Of a DNA stretch of 10,888 nucleotides, positions 1-5,912 are shown piece by piece. The stretch's first letter is position 1. Every line of letters starts with the position of its first letter. A program made the position numbers and the translations under genes. Location of the stretch: assembly GCA_030831135.1 (NCBI GenBank), contig JAURLR010000291.1, forward strand, positions 1 to 10,888. Direction: 5' to 3'. This stretch comes from Alphaproteobacteria bacterium. GTDB lineage: Bacteria > Pseudomonadota > Alphaproteobacteria > UBA6615. The notes below the pieces were generated by a model. The model saw nothing but the letters and a program-made list of their open reading frames with translations. It ran no database searches and had not been told where the DNA came from.

Positions 1-138
1 ATTGATCTCCAGCTGGATGCCGCAAAGCTCCTCGGCGAGCCCCTGCCCGTAGCACCCTACCTCTGGCTCGTCCCACGCATAGCGCGCGCCCGGGAAGCGC
101 GGCCGCGTGTATGTGTCGGCCTGCAGCCACGTGCCGTC
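1..138 (-). other. Phage-portal-like segment fused in frame to the M48 gene (possible chimeric junction)
   Basis: In the protease frame the final stretch reads like part of a tailed-phage portal protein: RPRFPGARYAWDEPEVG, then YGQGLAEELCGIQLEIN. The combination of a 'RFP...W.EP' block and 'GQGLAE.L.GIQ.EIN' is what I recall from portal proteins of marine podo- and siphoviruses, and it is not part of M48 proteases. The change comes right after the AIDG shared with the expected M48 sequence. Both family memory and boundary placement are by eye. The segment may be an assembly artefact, a recombination scar or a divergent protease C-terminus. Confidence 0.5.
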
Positions 139-981
139 GATGGCCGCGAGGTATTCGCGGTTGCCGATCTCCGGGTCTCGGGCCTGTTGCACATTTGCCG
201 CCCGGGTTGCAGCCACCACCCGGTCCTGGGTGCGCGGGTGGGTGGACATGATGTTGTAGCGCGCCGCCGGGTCGGGCTGTCCACTGACCTGCGCCTCAAG
301 CGAGCTATAGGCCTGGAGCGAGGCGAGGAATGACGCCATGGAATCCGTCGAATAGCCCGCGCGCGCCAGATAGCGAACGCCCAGCGTATCGGCCTCGAAT
401 TCATGCTCGCGCGAGAAGGATTGCAGATAGACCGACGAGCCCTCGCCAATGGCCTGTCCGATCTCCGAGGTGCCCAGAAAGACCGAACCCAGAATCCCCG
501 CGCCGACGGAAAGACCCTGTGCGAGGATCGAGGAGCTGTATCTTTGGGCTGAATGACGCGCGGTCACATGGCCGATTTCATGGCCCAGCACCCCGGCAAG
601 TTCAGCCTCGGTGTTGGCGAGACCAAGCAGTCCGCGTGAGATGTAGACATAGCCGCCGGGTAGCGCGAAGGCATTGACGATATCGTCATCCAGCACCGTG
701 AAGGTGAACTTCAGATTGGGCATTTCCGAAACTCTTGCGAGACGCTGCCCGACACGATTCACATATGTCGTGACCTTCGGATCCTCATAGACGCCTCCGA
801 ATTGCGCGATGATCTTCGGGTGTTCTTCCTGTCCGACCTGCAGTTCCTGCTCGGGGGACATGAAGGCGGTAAAGTCCCGTTCGCCCGTTGCCGGGTTGAC
901 CGAACAGGCCGTGAGCATGAGTGCCAGGGCAGCCAGGGTGAGCCGGACCCTGGGTTTTCTGGGGGTGGGAAGACTGCTCAT
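1..981 (-). CDS. M48 family zinc metalloprotease, lipoprotein; 3' part not M48-like and runs off the left edge
   Basis: Periplasmic membrane-anchored protease of the M48 (Ste24/BepA-like) family, expected to act in envelope protein quality control. The start ATG (981-979) overlaps the stop of the upstream nuclease gene as ATGA, so the two are probably translationally coupled. Residues 1-26 form a lipoprotein signal ending in a LTAC lipobox (Cys26). The zinc motif HEIGH is at residues 134-138 and the downstream EFEAD, carrying the third ligand Glu, is at about 194-198. A further M48-typical block (NIMSTHPRTQDRV) follows. Homology is recognisable up to REYLAAIDG (ending near residue 283). From there to the window edge (residue 327) the expected YGDxP-type continuation is replaced by a sequence resembling a phage portal protein, although the frame stays open. 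The protease identity is secure for residues 1-283; the true C-terminus is not visible. Confidence 0.85.
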   Translation of the reverse strand, partial: MSSLPTPRKPRVRLTLAALALMLTACSVNPATGERDFTAFMSPEQELQVGQEEHPKIIAQFGGVYEDPKVTTYVNRVGQRLARVSEMPNLKFTFTVLDDDIVNAFALPGGYVYISRGLLGLANTEAELAGVLGHEIGHVTARHSAQRYSSSILAQGLSVGAGILGSVFLGTSEIGQAIGEGSSVYLQSFSREHEFEADTLGVRYLARAGYSTDSMASFLASLQAYSSLEAQVSGQPDPAARYNIMSTHPRTQDRVVAATRAANVQQARDPEIGNREYLAAIDGTWLQADTYTRPRFPGARYAWDEPEVGCYGQGLAEELCGIQLEIN

Positions 982-1778
982 GGTGAAAGAACCTCGATCT
1001 GTTCTGGGTGGGTGACATCAATCATCGGGCCATTGCGTGACCGGAGCCAGCCGCGTACGCGCACGCGATGGCCTTCATAGTCTTCGGGTGCAATACCGTC
1101 AGCTTGGAATCGTTTCATGTGTTTGGGCGCGATGGAAACCGTGAAATCGGTTTTCCAGTCATCGCCGAAATTGAGGAAGCTGCGCCCCCGGACCTGGGCG
1201 ACATTGAGGACACGCCCCTCGACCAGCGCGAACCGGTCGATCTGTGTCGCTGCTGCCTTCGTGTCGAGGACCAGATAATAGGGGAAGCTCCAGATGCCGG
1301 TCCGGTTGTTCCGGGACTTGTCTTCATAGGCAAGCATGTCTGCCGCCAGCGCCCGGTTGTCGGGGAAGCTGTAGACGCGCGCTAGCCCGTCGGCGAGCAT
1401 GCGCGCCTGGGCCCAGGTCCCGTCGCCGGTGAACAGATGGGCGAGAAGGCGATCGTAACGATCCACCCGCTGGCCGCCGAAAGCCAGAGTGACTGGCTGA
1501 TTGAGAACCAGTTTTTCCAACGCGTCCTTGGCTTCGTCGGCAAGCGGCCATTTCTCGAAACCCGGCCGCCCCAGCGGCAGCTTGGGGGCCTGGATTCCGA
1601 CAAGGCGGACCTGTCGCCCATCTTCCAGTATGACGGTATCGCCATCCACCACGTCGATCACCCTGATCGTCTGCCCAATTTCCAACTGGGCGCGCAAGGA
1701 TTCGGTGATGTCGGCACGGGCCGCGCCGAAGCTGGCCAGAATGACAAAAAGAACAAGCGTTGCGCGCAGGACCATCAT
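978..1778 (-). CDS. Secreted thermonuclease-family (SNase-fold) protein with altered active site
   Basis: 266-residue protein of the staphylococcal nuclease superfamily. Residues 1-22 form a signal peptide ending ARA|D, so it should be exported to the periplasm. The SNase core runs from about 36 to 150: VDGDTV at 44-49 supplies the calcium-site Asp (D47), VRLVGI carries the R35-equivalent (R58), and RVDRYDR carries the R87-equivalent (R110). The usual 'DAPE' is 'QAPK' here (63-66), so the positions of catalytic E43 and metal-binding D40 of the S. aureus enzyme are Lys and Gln. A C-terminal OB-like domain (about 185-264, with VRVRGWLRSRNGPMIDVTHPEQIEV) is typical of alphaproteobacterial members. 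The open frame extends upstream to 2222, but the signal peptide fixes the start at the ATGATG pair 1778-1773. TATACT lies 7 nt before this ATG, so a leaderless message is possible. Its stop overlaps the M48 start (ATGA). Confidence 0.85.
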   Translation of the reverse strand: MMVLRATLVLFVILASFGAARADITESLRAQLEIGQTIRVIDVVDGDTVILEDGRQVRLVGIQAPKLPLGRPGFEKWPLADEAKDALEKLVLNQPVTLAFGGQRVDRYDRLLAHLFTGDGTWAQARMLADGLARVYSFPDNRALAADMLAYEDKSRNNRTGIWSFPYYLVLDTKAAATQIDRFALVEGRVLNVAQVRGRSFLNFGDDWKTDFTVSIAPKHMKRFQADGIAPEDYEGHRVRVRGWLRSRNGPMIDVTHPEQIEVLSP

Positions 1779-1890
1779 GGCCGCCAGTATAACGTTTCCT
1801 GATCTCGAATGGTTGCAGAACGAAATGGCGAGATCATGGCGGCCCGGTTGACAAGCCCGACCCGGCACGTCCACATGCGGCCTGATTTGC

Positions 1891-1896
1891 AGGGAG
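1891..1896 (+). promoter_or_regulatory. Ribosome binding site AGGGAG deciding a TTG start
   Basis: AGGGAG stands 8 nt before an in-frame TTG at 1905. The in-frame ATGs further upstream (1836 and 1875) and the open-frame start at 1809 lack a comparable Shine-Dalgarno sequence, so this site argues for the TTG start of the proline iminopeptidase. Confidence 0.6.
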
Positions 1897-1904
1897 TTCT
1901 GACG

Positions 1905-2852
1905 TTGCGCACGGCACTTTTCGCCGAAATCGAGCCCCGGAAACACGGGCGCTTGTCGCTGGATGGCGGACACGAAATGTACTGGGAAGAGACCGGTCGT
2001 CCCGATGGGGTGCCGATCGTGTTTCTGCACGGCGGACCGGGTGCGGGCACGATGCCCGTCCACCGCCGGTTCTTCGATCCCGAATATTTCCGGATTATCC
2101 TGTTCGATCAGCGCGGGGCCGGCCGTTCGACGCCGCAGGCCAGTGTCCAGGCCAATACCACGGCGCACCTGATTGATGATCTGGAGGCCTTGCGGACACA
2201 TCTGTCGGTCGAACGCTGGCATCTTTTTGGCGGGTCCTGGGGGTCAACCCTCGCACTCGCCTATGCCCAAACCTATCCTGAACGTTGTCTGGGCATGGTT
2301 CTGCGCGGTATTTTCACCTGTTCCCCGCGTGAAGTGGACTGGTTTCTCTATGGCATGGGCCGGATTTTCCCCGACGCCTGGCAGGACTTCGCGTCAGCCA
2401 TCCCCGAAGGTGAACGCGATGATCTGCTGTCGGCCTATTACCGACGACTGACCGATCCTGATCCGGAAATTCACATGCCGATGGCGCGCGTCTGGGCGAC
2501 CTATGAGGCACGGTGTTCCACGCTCAAGCCCAACCCTGATGCGGTGCGCGCGATTTCAGCCTCACCGGGAACTCTCGCGCTGGCGCGGATCGAGGCCCAT
2601 TACCTGGCAAACGGCGCCTTTCTGGAGGTGGACCAGTTGATCTCCCGCGCCGACCGCTTGCGTGGGATTCCGGGCGCCATCGTGCATGGCCGCTATGACA
2701 TGGTGTGCCCGGTGGAAACGGCGGACCGACTGGCGCAGGCGTGGCCCGAAGCAGAGTTCACGATTGTTCCCGATGCCGGCCATTCTGCTCTGGAGCCGGG
2801 GACGCGTGCTGCGTTGCTCGATGCTGTGGAGCGCCTCAAGGGGCTTGAATAA
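1905..2852 (+). CDS. pip: Proline iminopeptidase (prolyl aminopeptidase, S33 alpha/beta hydrolase)
   Basis: Cytoplasmic peptidase that removes N-terminal proline from small peptides. It is 315 residues long from the TTG start, matching the usual length of this family (about 315), and begins with the family-typical EIEP...G.L block. Oxyanion motif HGGPGAG is at 42-48, DQRGAGRS at 68-75, and the nucleophile elbow GGSWGS at 109-114 (Ser111). The acid is D265 in HGRYDMVCP and the base H293 in DAGHSALEP. This complete triad and the GGSWG sequence distinguish it from generic hydrolases. The open frame reaches back to 1809, but those extra 32 codons match nothing in the family, and AGGGAG sits correctly only for TTG 1905. 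The gene is divergent from the nuclease-protease pair, sharing a 126-nt intergenic region in which I see no convincing -35/-10 pair for this gene. Confidence 0.9.
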   Translation: MRTALFAEIEPRKHGRLSLDGGHEMYWEETGRPDGVPIVFLHGGPGAGTMPVHRRFFDPEYFRIILFDQRGAGRSTPQASVQANTTAHLIDDLEALRTHLSVERWHLFGGSWGSTLALAYAQTYPERCLGMVLRGIFTCSPREVDWFLYGMGRIFPDAWQDFASAIPEGERDDLLSAYYRRLTDPDPEIHMPMARVWATYEARCSTLKPNPDAVRAISASPGTLALARIEAHYLANGAFLEVDQLISRADRLRGIPGAIVHGRYDMVCPVETADRLAQAWPEAEFTIVPDAGHSALEPGTRAALLDAVERLKGLE

Positions 2853-2931
2853 CACTTCTCAAGAACAGTTTTCGTCGTCTCTCCAATCCCCTATGATGGC
2901 TTGACAGGGGATCGGCGAGCGCCGGTGAAAC

Positions 2932-2938
2932 AGGGGGA
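2932..2938 (+). promoter_or_regulatory. Ribosome binding site AGGGGGA before a TTG start
   Basis: AGGGGGA lies 6 nt before TTG 2945, which opens a full signal peptide. The next in-frame ATG (2990) would cut into that signal peptide, so this site supports the TTG start of the lipid A deacylase. Confidence 0.6.
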
Positions 2939-2944
2939 CGAAAA

Positions 2945-3451
2945 TTGCGGGACTGGACCAAAATTGCGGCGTGCGCCGCCGTGATCGGAATGACATTTGC
3001 GACGCCGGCGGTTGCGGATGACCCGGCCTTCTTCGTGGTCGGTGGTGGCTGGTACGACTTCAACGATGACAGGGATGCCTTTGATTTTCGCGCTGAATAC
3101 CGCTCAGGCTACAAAATGCTCGGCTTCCTCAAGCCGTGGGCCGGAATCGAAGTCACTTCGGAAGAGGCGATCTATGGTGCGGTCGGTGTTCTCACCGATA
3201 TATATTTCGGACGGCGCTGGGTTCTTACACCGAGCTTCGGTGCGGGGCTGTATGGCGATGGGAACGGCAAGGACCTCGGTCACACGATCGAGTTCCGCTC
3301 GCAGCTCGAATTCGGCTACCGGTTTGACGATCGCTCGCGCGTCTCGATCGCCGTTGGGCATATCTCCAATGCCAGTCTGGGAGACTCCAATCCCGGAACC
3401 GAAATTGCAACCATCTACTACCACATCCCGATCGAAGACATTGTCGACTGA
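2945..3451 (+). CDS. pagL: PagL-type lipid A 3-O-deacylase (acyloxyacyl hydrolase), outer membrane
   Basis: 168-residue precursor of a small outer-membrane beta-barrel expected to remove the 3-O-linked acyl chain of lipid A. A signal peptide occupies residues 1-24 (...TPAVA|DDP). Alternating aromatic and glycine-rich strands follow, with the final strand ending in IYYHIPIEDIVD. The decisive signature is near the C-terminus: GHISNAS with H139 and S141, then E153. The spacing H-x-S plus 12 to Glu is identical to the His126/Ser128/Glu140 catalytic set of Pseudomonas PagL. The C-terminus is acidic and does not end in Phe, as seen in other family members. The start is TTG with a good Shine-Dalgarno sequence. 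It stands 92 nt after the peptidase gene with no visible terminator between them, so co-transcription is possible. The function would alter LPS and fits the envelope theme of the window, but regulation cannot be read. Confidence 0.8.
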   Translation: MRDWTKIAACAAVIGMTFATPAVADDPAFFVVGGGWYDFNDDRDAFDFRAEYRSGYKMLGFLKPWAGIEVTSEEAIYGAVGVLTDIYFGRRWVLTPSFGAGLYGDGNGKDLGHTIEFRSQLEFGYRFDDRSRVSIAVGHISNASLGDSNPGTEIATIYYHIPIEDIVD

Positions 3452-3497
3452 CCATTTCGGGTGTCGCCTGTGACCGATTGTGCTTGAGGCGCGTCGC

Positions 3498-4274
3498 GTG
3501 AAGGGAGCCATGGTGACAGGGGCTGCGCACCGGATCGGTCGTGCCATCGCGGTGGCATTGGGGGCCGATGGCTGGCATGTGATCGTACACCACCACCAGT
3601 CCGATGAAGCCGCTTCGGCCGTTGTCCGGGAGATCAAGGATGCCGGCGGTGCGGCAACCGCCCTGCGGGCTGATCTTGGCGACCCAGGGGCCTGCGGGAC
3701 CCTGATTGATATGGCGAATGCGGCGACAGGCGGGCTGACCTGCCTGGTCAACAACGCCTCGATGTTTGTCGAGGATCAGATTCATGATGTTTCGCAACAC
3801 AGTTTCGACCCTATCATGGCGGTCAACCTGCGTGTACCGGTGCTGCTTGCGCGGCGCTTTGCAGAACGCCTGCCTGATCAGCAATCGGGCGTCATCGTGA
3901 ACATTCTCGACCAGAAACTTGCCAACACCAATCCCGACTTTCTGAGCTATTCCCTGTCGAAATACGGGCTGGCGGGCATGACGGACATGCTCGCCATGGC
4001 GCTGGGCCCGAAGATCCGTGTGTGCGGCGTGTCGCCCGGCCTGACACTGCCGAGCGGCGATCAGACCGAGCAACAGTTCAAGGCAATCCACACTCGTACG
4101 CCGCTGGCGCGTGGGTCTTCAGCCGAAGATGTGGTCGGCGCGGTGCGATATCTGGTTGATGCCGAGGCCGTCACCGGCGAAACAATTCTGGTCGATGGCG
4201 GACAGCATTTGGTGCGCAGCGAACGGGACGTTATGTTCCTCGACCCTTCCCCCAAGCAGGACAAAACCCGATGA
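3498..4274 (+). CDS. folM: Pteridine-reductase-like SDR (FolM / dihydromonapterin reductase type)
   Basis: 258-residue NADPH-dependent short-chain dehydrogenase, probably reducing a dihydropterin to the tetrahydro form in the cytoplasm. The cofactor motif TGAAHRIGR at 7-15 is of the TGxxxRxG type that marks pteridine reductases, followed by VHHHQS where pteridine reductases have HYHxS, and NNAS in the middle. Catalytic Y151 and K155 lie in YSLSK. The usual SDR serine is replaced by Asp (D138 in NILDQ), exactly 13 residues before the Tyr, as in Leishmania PTR1 (D181/Y194). The start is taken as GTG 3498, 8 nt after GAGG (3486-3489). The open frame begins at GTG 3480, and ATG 3510 has its purine run only 2 nt away. 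The stop overlaps the start of folB (ATGA), which strongly supports a pterin role. Confidence 0.8.
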   Translation: MKGAMVTGAAHRIGRAIAVALGADGWHVIVHHHQSDEAASAVVREIKDAGGAATALRADLGDPGACGTLIDMANAATGGLTCLVNNASMFVEDQIHDVSQHSFDPIMAVNLRVPVLLARRFAERLPDQQSGVIVNILDQKLANTNPDFLSYSLSKYGLAGMTDMLAMALGPKIRVCGVSPGLTLPSGDQTEQQFKAIHTRTPLARGSSAEDVVGAVRYLVDAEAVTGETILVDGGQHLVRSERDVMFLDPSPKQDKTR

Positions 4275-4699
4275 ACGCAGTTGTGGCGGACATGGTCATG
4301 ACCGACCCGGTGGAGCAACGCCTGCTCGAACGCTGGTCGGATGTACGGAAGATCTTCTTTCGGAACCTGCAGGTCGATATCCACATGGGTGTCCATGCCC
4401 ATGAACAGGGTCGCACCCAGCCTCTGAGCATCAACATCGTGCTCTACATGCGGGCCGACACGGCGCCGCAAACCGATTCCTTCGCCGAAGTTTTCGACTA
4501 CGACCAGATCCGGACAGAGGTTCTGGCATTGGCCGGTGCGCGCCACATCAATCTGCAGGAAACCCTGGTCGAACAGATCGCCACCTATGCGCTGGCCTTC
4601 GAGCAGGTTCTGGCCATTCGCGTATCCACCGAAAAAACCGACGTGTACCCTGATTGCGACAGCGTGGGCTACGAGTTGACGCGCATTCGCGCGGACTGA
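4271..4699 (+). CDS. folB: Dihydroneopterin aldolase
   Basis: Catalyses conversion of 7,8-dihydroneopterin to 6-hydroxymethyl-dihydropterin plus glycolaldehyde in folate synthesis. Motifs in order: GVHAHEQGRTQPL with E45, VFDYDQI with Y77, HINLQETLVEQIA with E97, and STEKTDVYPD with K122. These correspond to E22, Y54, E74 and K100 of the S. aureus enzyme, so the active site is complete. The protein is 142 residues with an N-terminal extension of about 26 residues over the roughly 120-residue norm. The ATG overlaps the preceding SDR stop as ATGA, so the SDR and aldolase are coupled. A short GGCGG/CCGCC hairpin (4716-4730) without a T-run follows in the 51-nt gap before the next gene, so read-through is likely. 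Confidence 0.9.
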   Translation: MNAVVADMVMTDPVEQRLLERWSDVRKIFFRNLQVDIHMGVHAHEQGRTQPLSINIVLYMRADTAPQTDSFAEVFDYDQIRTEVLALAGARHINLQETLVEQIATYALAFEQVLAIRVSTEKTDVYPDCDSVGYELTRIRAD

Positions 4700-4750
4700 C
4701 CTGCGCTGCCGGGAAGGCGGGAAAGCCGCCGATCAACGAGGAGACAGATC

Positions 4751-5638
4751 ATGAGACTGGACTGGCCGACCGACCGTATCGATTACGATCCCATCGTGGG
4801 GCGCAAGCCGCTCCCCCTGCCCGAAGGCCGCAAGGTTGTGGTCTGGCCGTGCATCAATGTGGAGAATTGGGTGATCGATGCCCCGATGCCGCGCACGGTC
4901 GTCAACCCGCCCGGCGGGGTGGAAAAATCGGTTCCCGATATCCCGAACTGGGCCTGGCACGAATATGGCCAGCGCGTCGGGTTCTGGCGTCTCAAGCGGA
5001 TTTTCGATGATTTCGGCGCAAAGGCGACTCTCGTCCTCAATGGCACGGTCTGTGATGTCTATCCGCAGATCGTGGATGCGTCGCTGAAAGCAGGCTGGGA
5101 TCTGTGCGGCCATGGCTGGATTCAGCGTGCCTTGCCCGCGGTGGAAGATCAGGAAGACATGATCCATCGGGTCTTTGCAAAGCTGAAGGATTATTCCGGC
5201 AAGCCGCCCCGAGGCTGGCTTGGGCCGGCGCTGGCCGAGACCCACGACACGGTGGACTGGCTCGACGATGCCGGGTTCGAATATGTTGGCGACTGGGTGA
5301 TGGATGATCAGCCGATCGATCTTCGCACCAAGAACGGGTCGATTGTGGGTTTGCCCTATACGCAGGAACTCAATGATCTGGCGATGCAACTGATCCAGGG
5401 GCACCGGGCGCAGGAATACGGTGACCGGGCGATCCGTGAGTTCGATCAGTTGATCGAGGATGCCACAGCCGAACCGGGATCAACCCGCATCATGTGCTTC
5501 ACTCTGCATCCCTACATCATGGGTGTGCCGCACCGGGCGCGTGAAATTCGTCGAATCCTCGAGCATGTCTGCAACCGGGATGACACCTTCGTGTGGACGG
5601 GTGAGGAAATTCTCGACTGGTACAAATCGGTTCGTTGA
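4751..5638 (+). CDS. Polysaccharide deacetylase family protein, PuuE/allantoinase-like subgroup
   Basis: 295-residue cytoplasmic protein (no signal peptide) of the carbohydrate esterase 4 / PuuE fold. It carries subgroup features: EYGQRVGFWRL at about 71-81, CGHGW at 119-123, LGPALAETHDTVDWL after 155, and FTLHPYIMGVPHR near residue 255. The NodB metal-binding TFDD motif is absent; the matching strand reads WPCINVENW. PuuE allantoinase, the studied relative, also lacks a bound metal, so a cyclic-amide or C-N hydrolase role is more likely than sugar deacetylation. The substrate cannot be named. The start ATG is 6 nt after GAGGAGA. It is probably the last gene of the plus-strand run that includes folM-folB and is followed by a hairpin terminator. 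Confidence 0.75.
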   Translation: MRLDWPTDRIDYDPIVGRKPLPLPEGRKVVVWPCINVENWVIDAPMPRTVVNPPGGVEKSVPDIPNWAWHEYGQRVGFWRLKRIFDDFGAKATLVLNGTVCDVYPQIVDASLKAGWDLCGHGWIQRALPAVEDQEDMIHRVFAKLKDYSGKPPRGWLGPALAETHDTVDWLDDAGFEYVGDWVMDDQPIDLRTKNGSIVGLPYTQELNDLAMQLIQGHRAQEYGDRAIREFDQLIEDATAEPGSTRIMCFTLHPYIMGVPHRAREIRRILEHVCNRDDTFVWTGEEILDWYKSVR

Positions 5639-5667
5639 GACCCGGACACGTGCCCGCATGCGAATAC

Positions 5668-5711
5668 GGGTCGGATCAGGCTATCGGGGAACAGTCCTGA
5701 TCCGACCCTTT
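5668..5711 (+). terminator. Intrinsic-terminator-like hairpin, perfect 13-bp stem
   Basis: GGGTCGGATCAGG (5668-5680) is perfectly complementary to CCTGATCCGACCC (5696-5708), with a 15-nt loop and TTT immediately after. It lies 29 nt past the deacetylase stop, as expected for its transcription terminator. The T-run is short, so the hairpin may act weakly or mainly protect the mRNA end. Both arms contain TGATCC (one on each strand), the same hexamer as the -35 boxes described below. Confidence 0.7.
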
Positions 5712-5801
5712 CGCGGACCAGCCTTTGGGGGGGAGAACGAGTCTCGGATAAAGGCCGATTACGAAGGACACGAGCGAACGCACTGTGCCCGCGTCGTATA
5801 T

Positions 5802-5830
5802 ACCTACGTGGGTTCGCGTCTGCCGGATCA
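5802..5830 (-). promoter_or_regulatory. Possible RpoE-type promoter on the minus strand (weak)
   Basis: Reading the minus strand, TGATCC (5830-5825), 18 nt, then TAGGT (5806-5802). The spacing equals that of the other three candidates. It points away from the SDR towards 5640, where no minus-strand gene exists, so it could drive only a short non-coding transcript or be a chance match. Confidence 0.25.
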
Positions 5831-5849
5831 CTGGAACCTTCTGCAAAAT

Positions 5850-5878
5850 TGATCCCGGCAACGGTTTCCTGCGTAAAG
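5850..5878 (+). promoter_or_regulatory. RpoE (ECF11)-type promoter of the SDR gene
   Basis: TGATCC (5850-5855), 18-nt spacer, TAAAG (5874-5878). The layout matches the two promoters flanking the sigma gene at 10100-10211 and resembles the R. sphaeroides RpoE promoter as I remember it (TGATCC - 18 - TAAGA). Transcription would start near 5885, leaving a leader of about 28 nt before ATG 5913, with AGGAC at 5901-5905 as ribosome binding site. Confidence 0.6.
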
Positions 5879-5912
5879 CGTTCCGATTGCGACAACCTGC
5901 AGGACAGCCTTC

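Noticed and set aside
1848..1876. TTGACA at 1848-1853 as -35 for the proline iminopeptidase
   Set aside because: The -10 position at 17 nt spacing reads CCACAT; no supporting second element.
2901..2930. TTGACA at 2901-2906 as a housekeeping -35 before the PagL-like gene
   Set aside because: At 17 nt spacing the -10 position reads GGTGAA, which has little likeness to TATAAT; not enough to call a promoter.
3104..4091. Long minus-strand open frames opposite the PagL-like gene and folM
   Set aside because: They lie antisense to well-supported genes, have no recognisable domains and show the Arg/Ser/Pro-rich composition of shadow frames in GC-rich DNA.
4716..4730. GGCGG-GAAAG-CCGCC hairpin after folB as a terminator
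   Set aside because: Only 5 bp with no T-run and directly followed by the Shine-Dalgarno sequence of the next gene; at most a minor mRNA structure.
5833..5867. GGAAC ... CGGTTT as a general-stress (EcfG) promoter before the SDR
   Set aside because: EcfG promoters need about 16-17 nt between GGAAC and the GTT element; here the gap is about 24, and the TGATCC-18-TAAAG element fits better.
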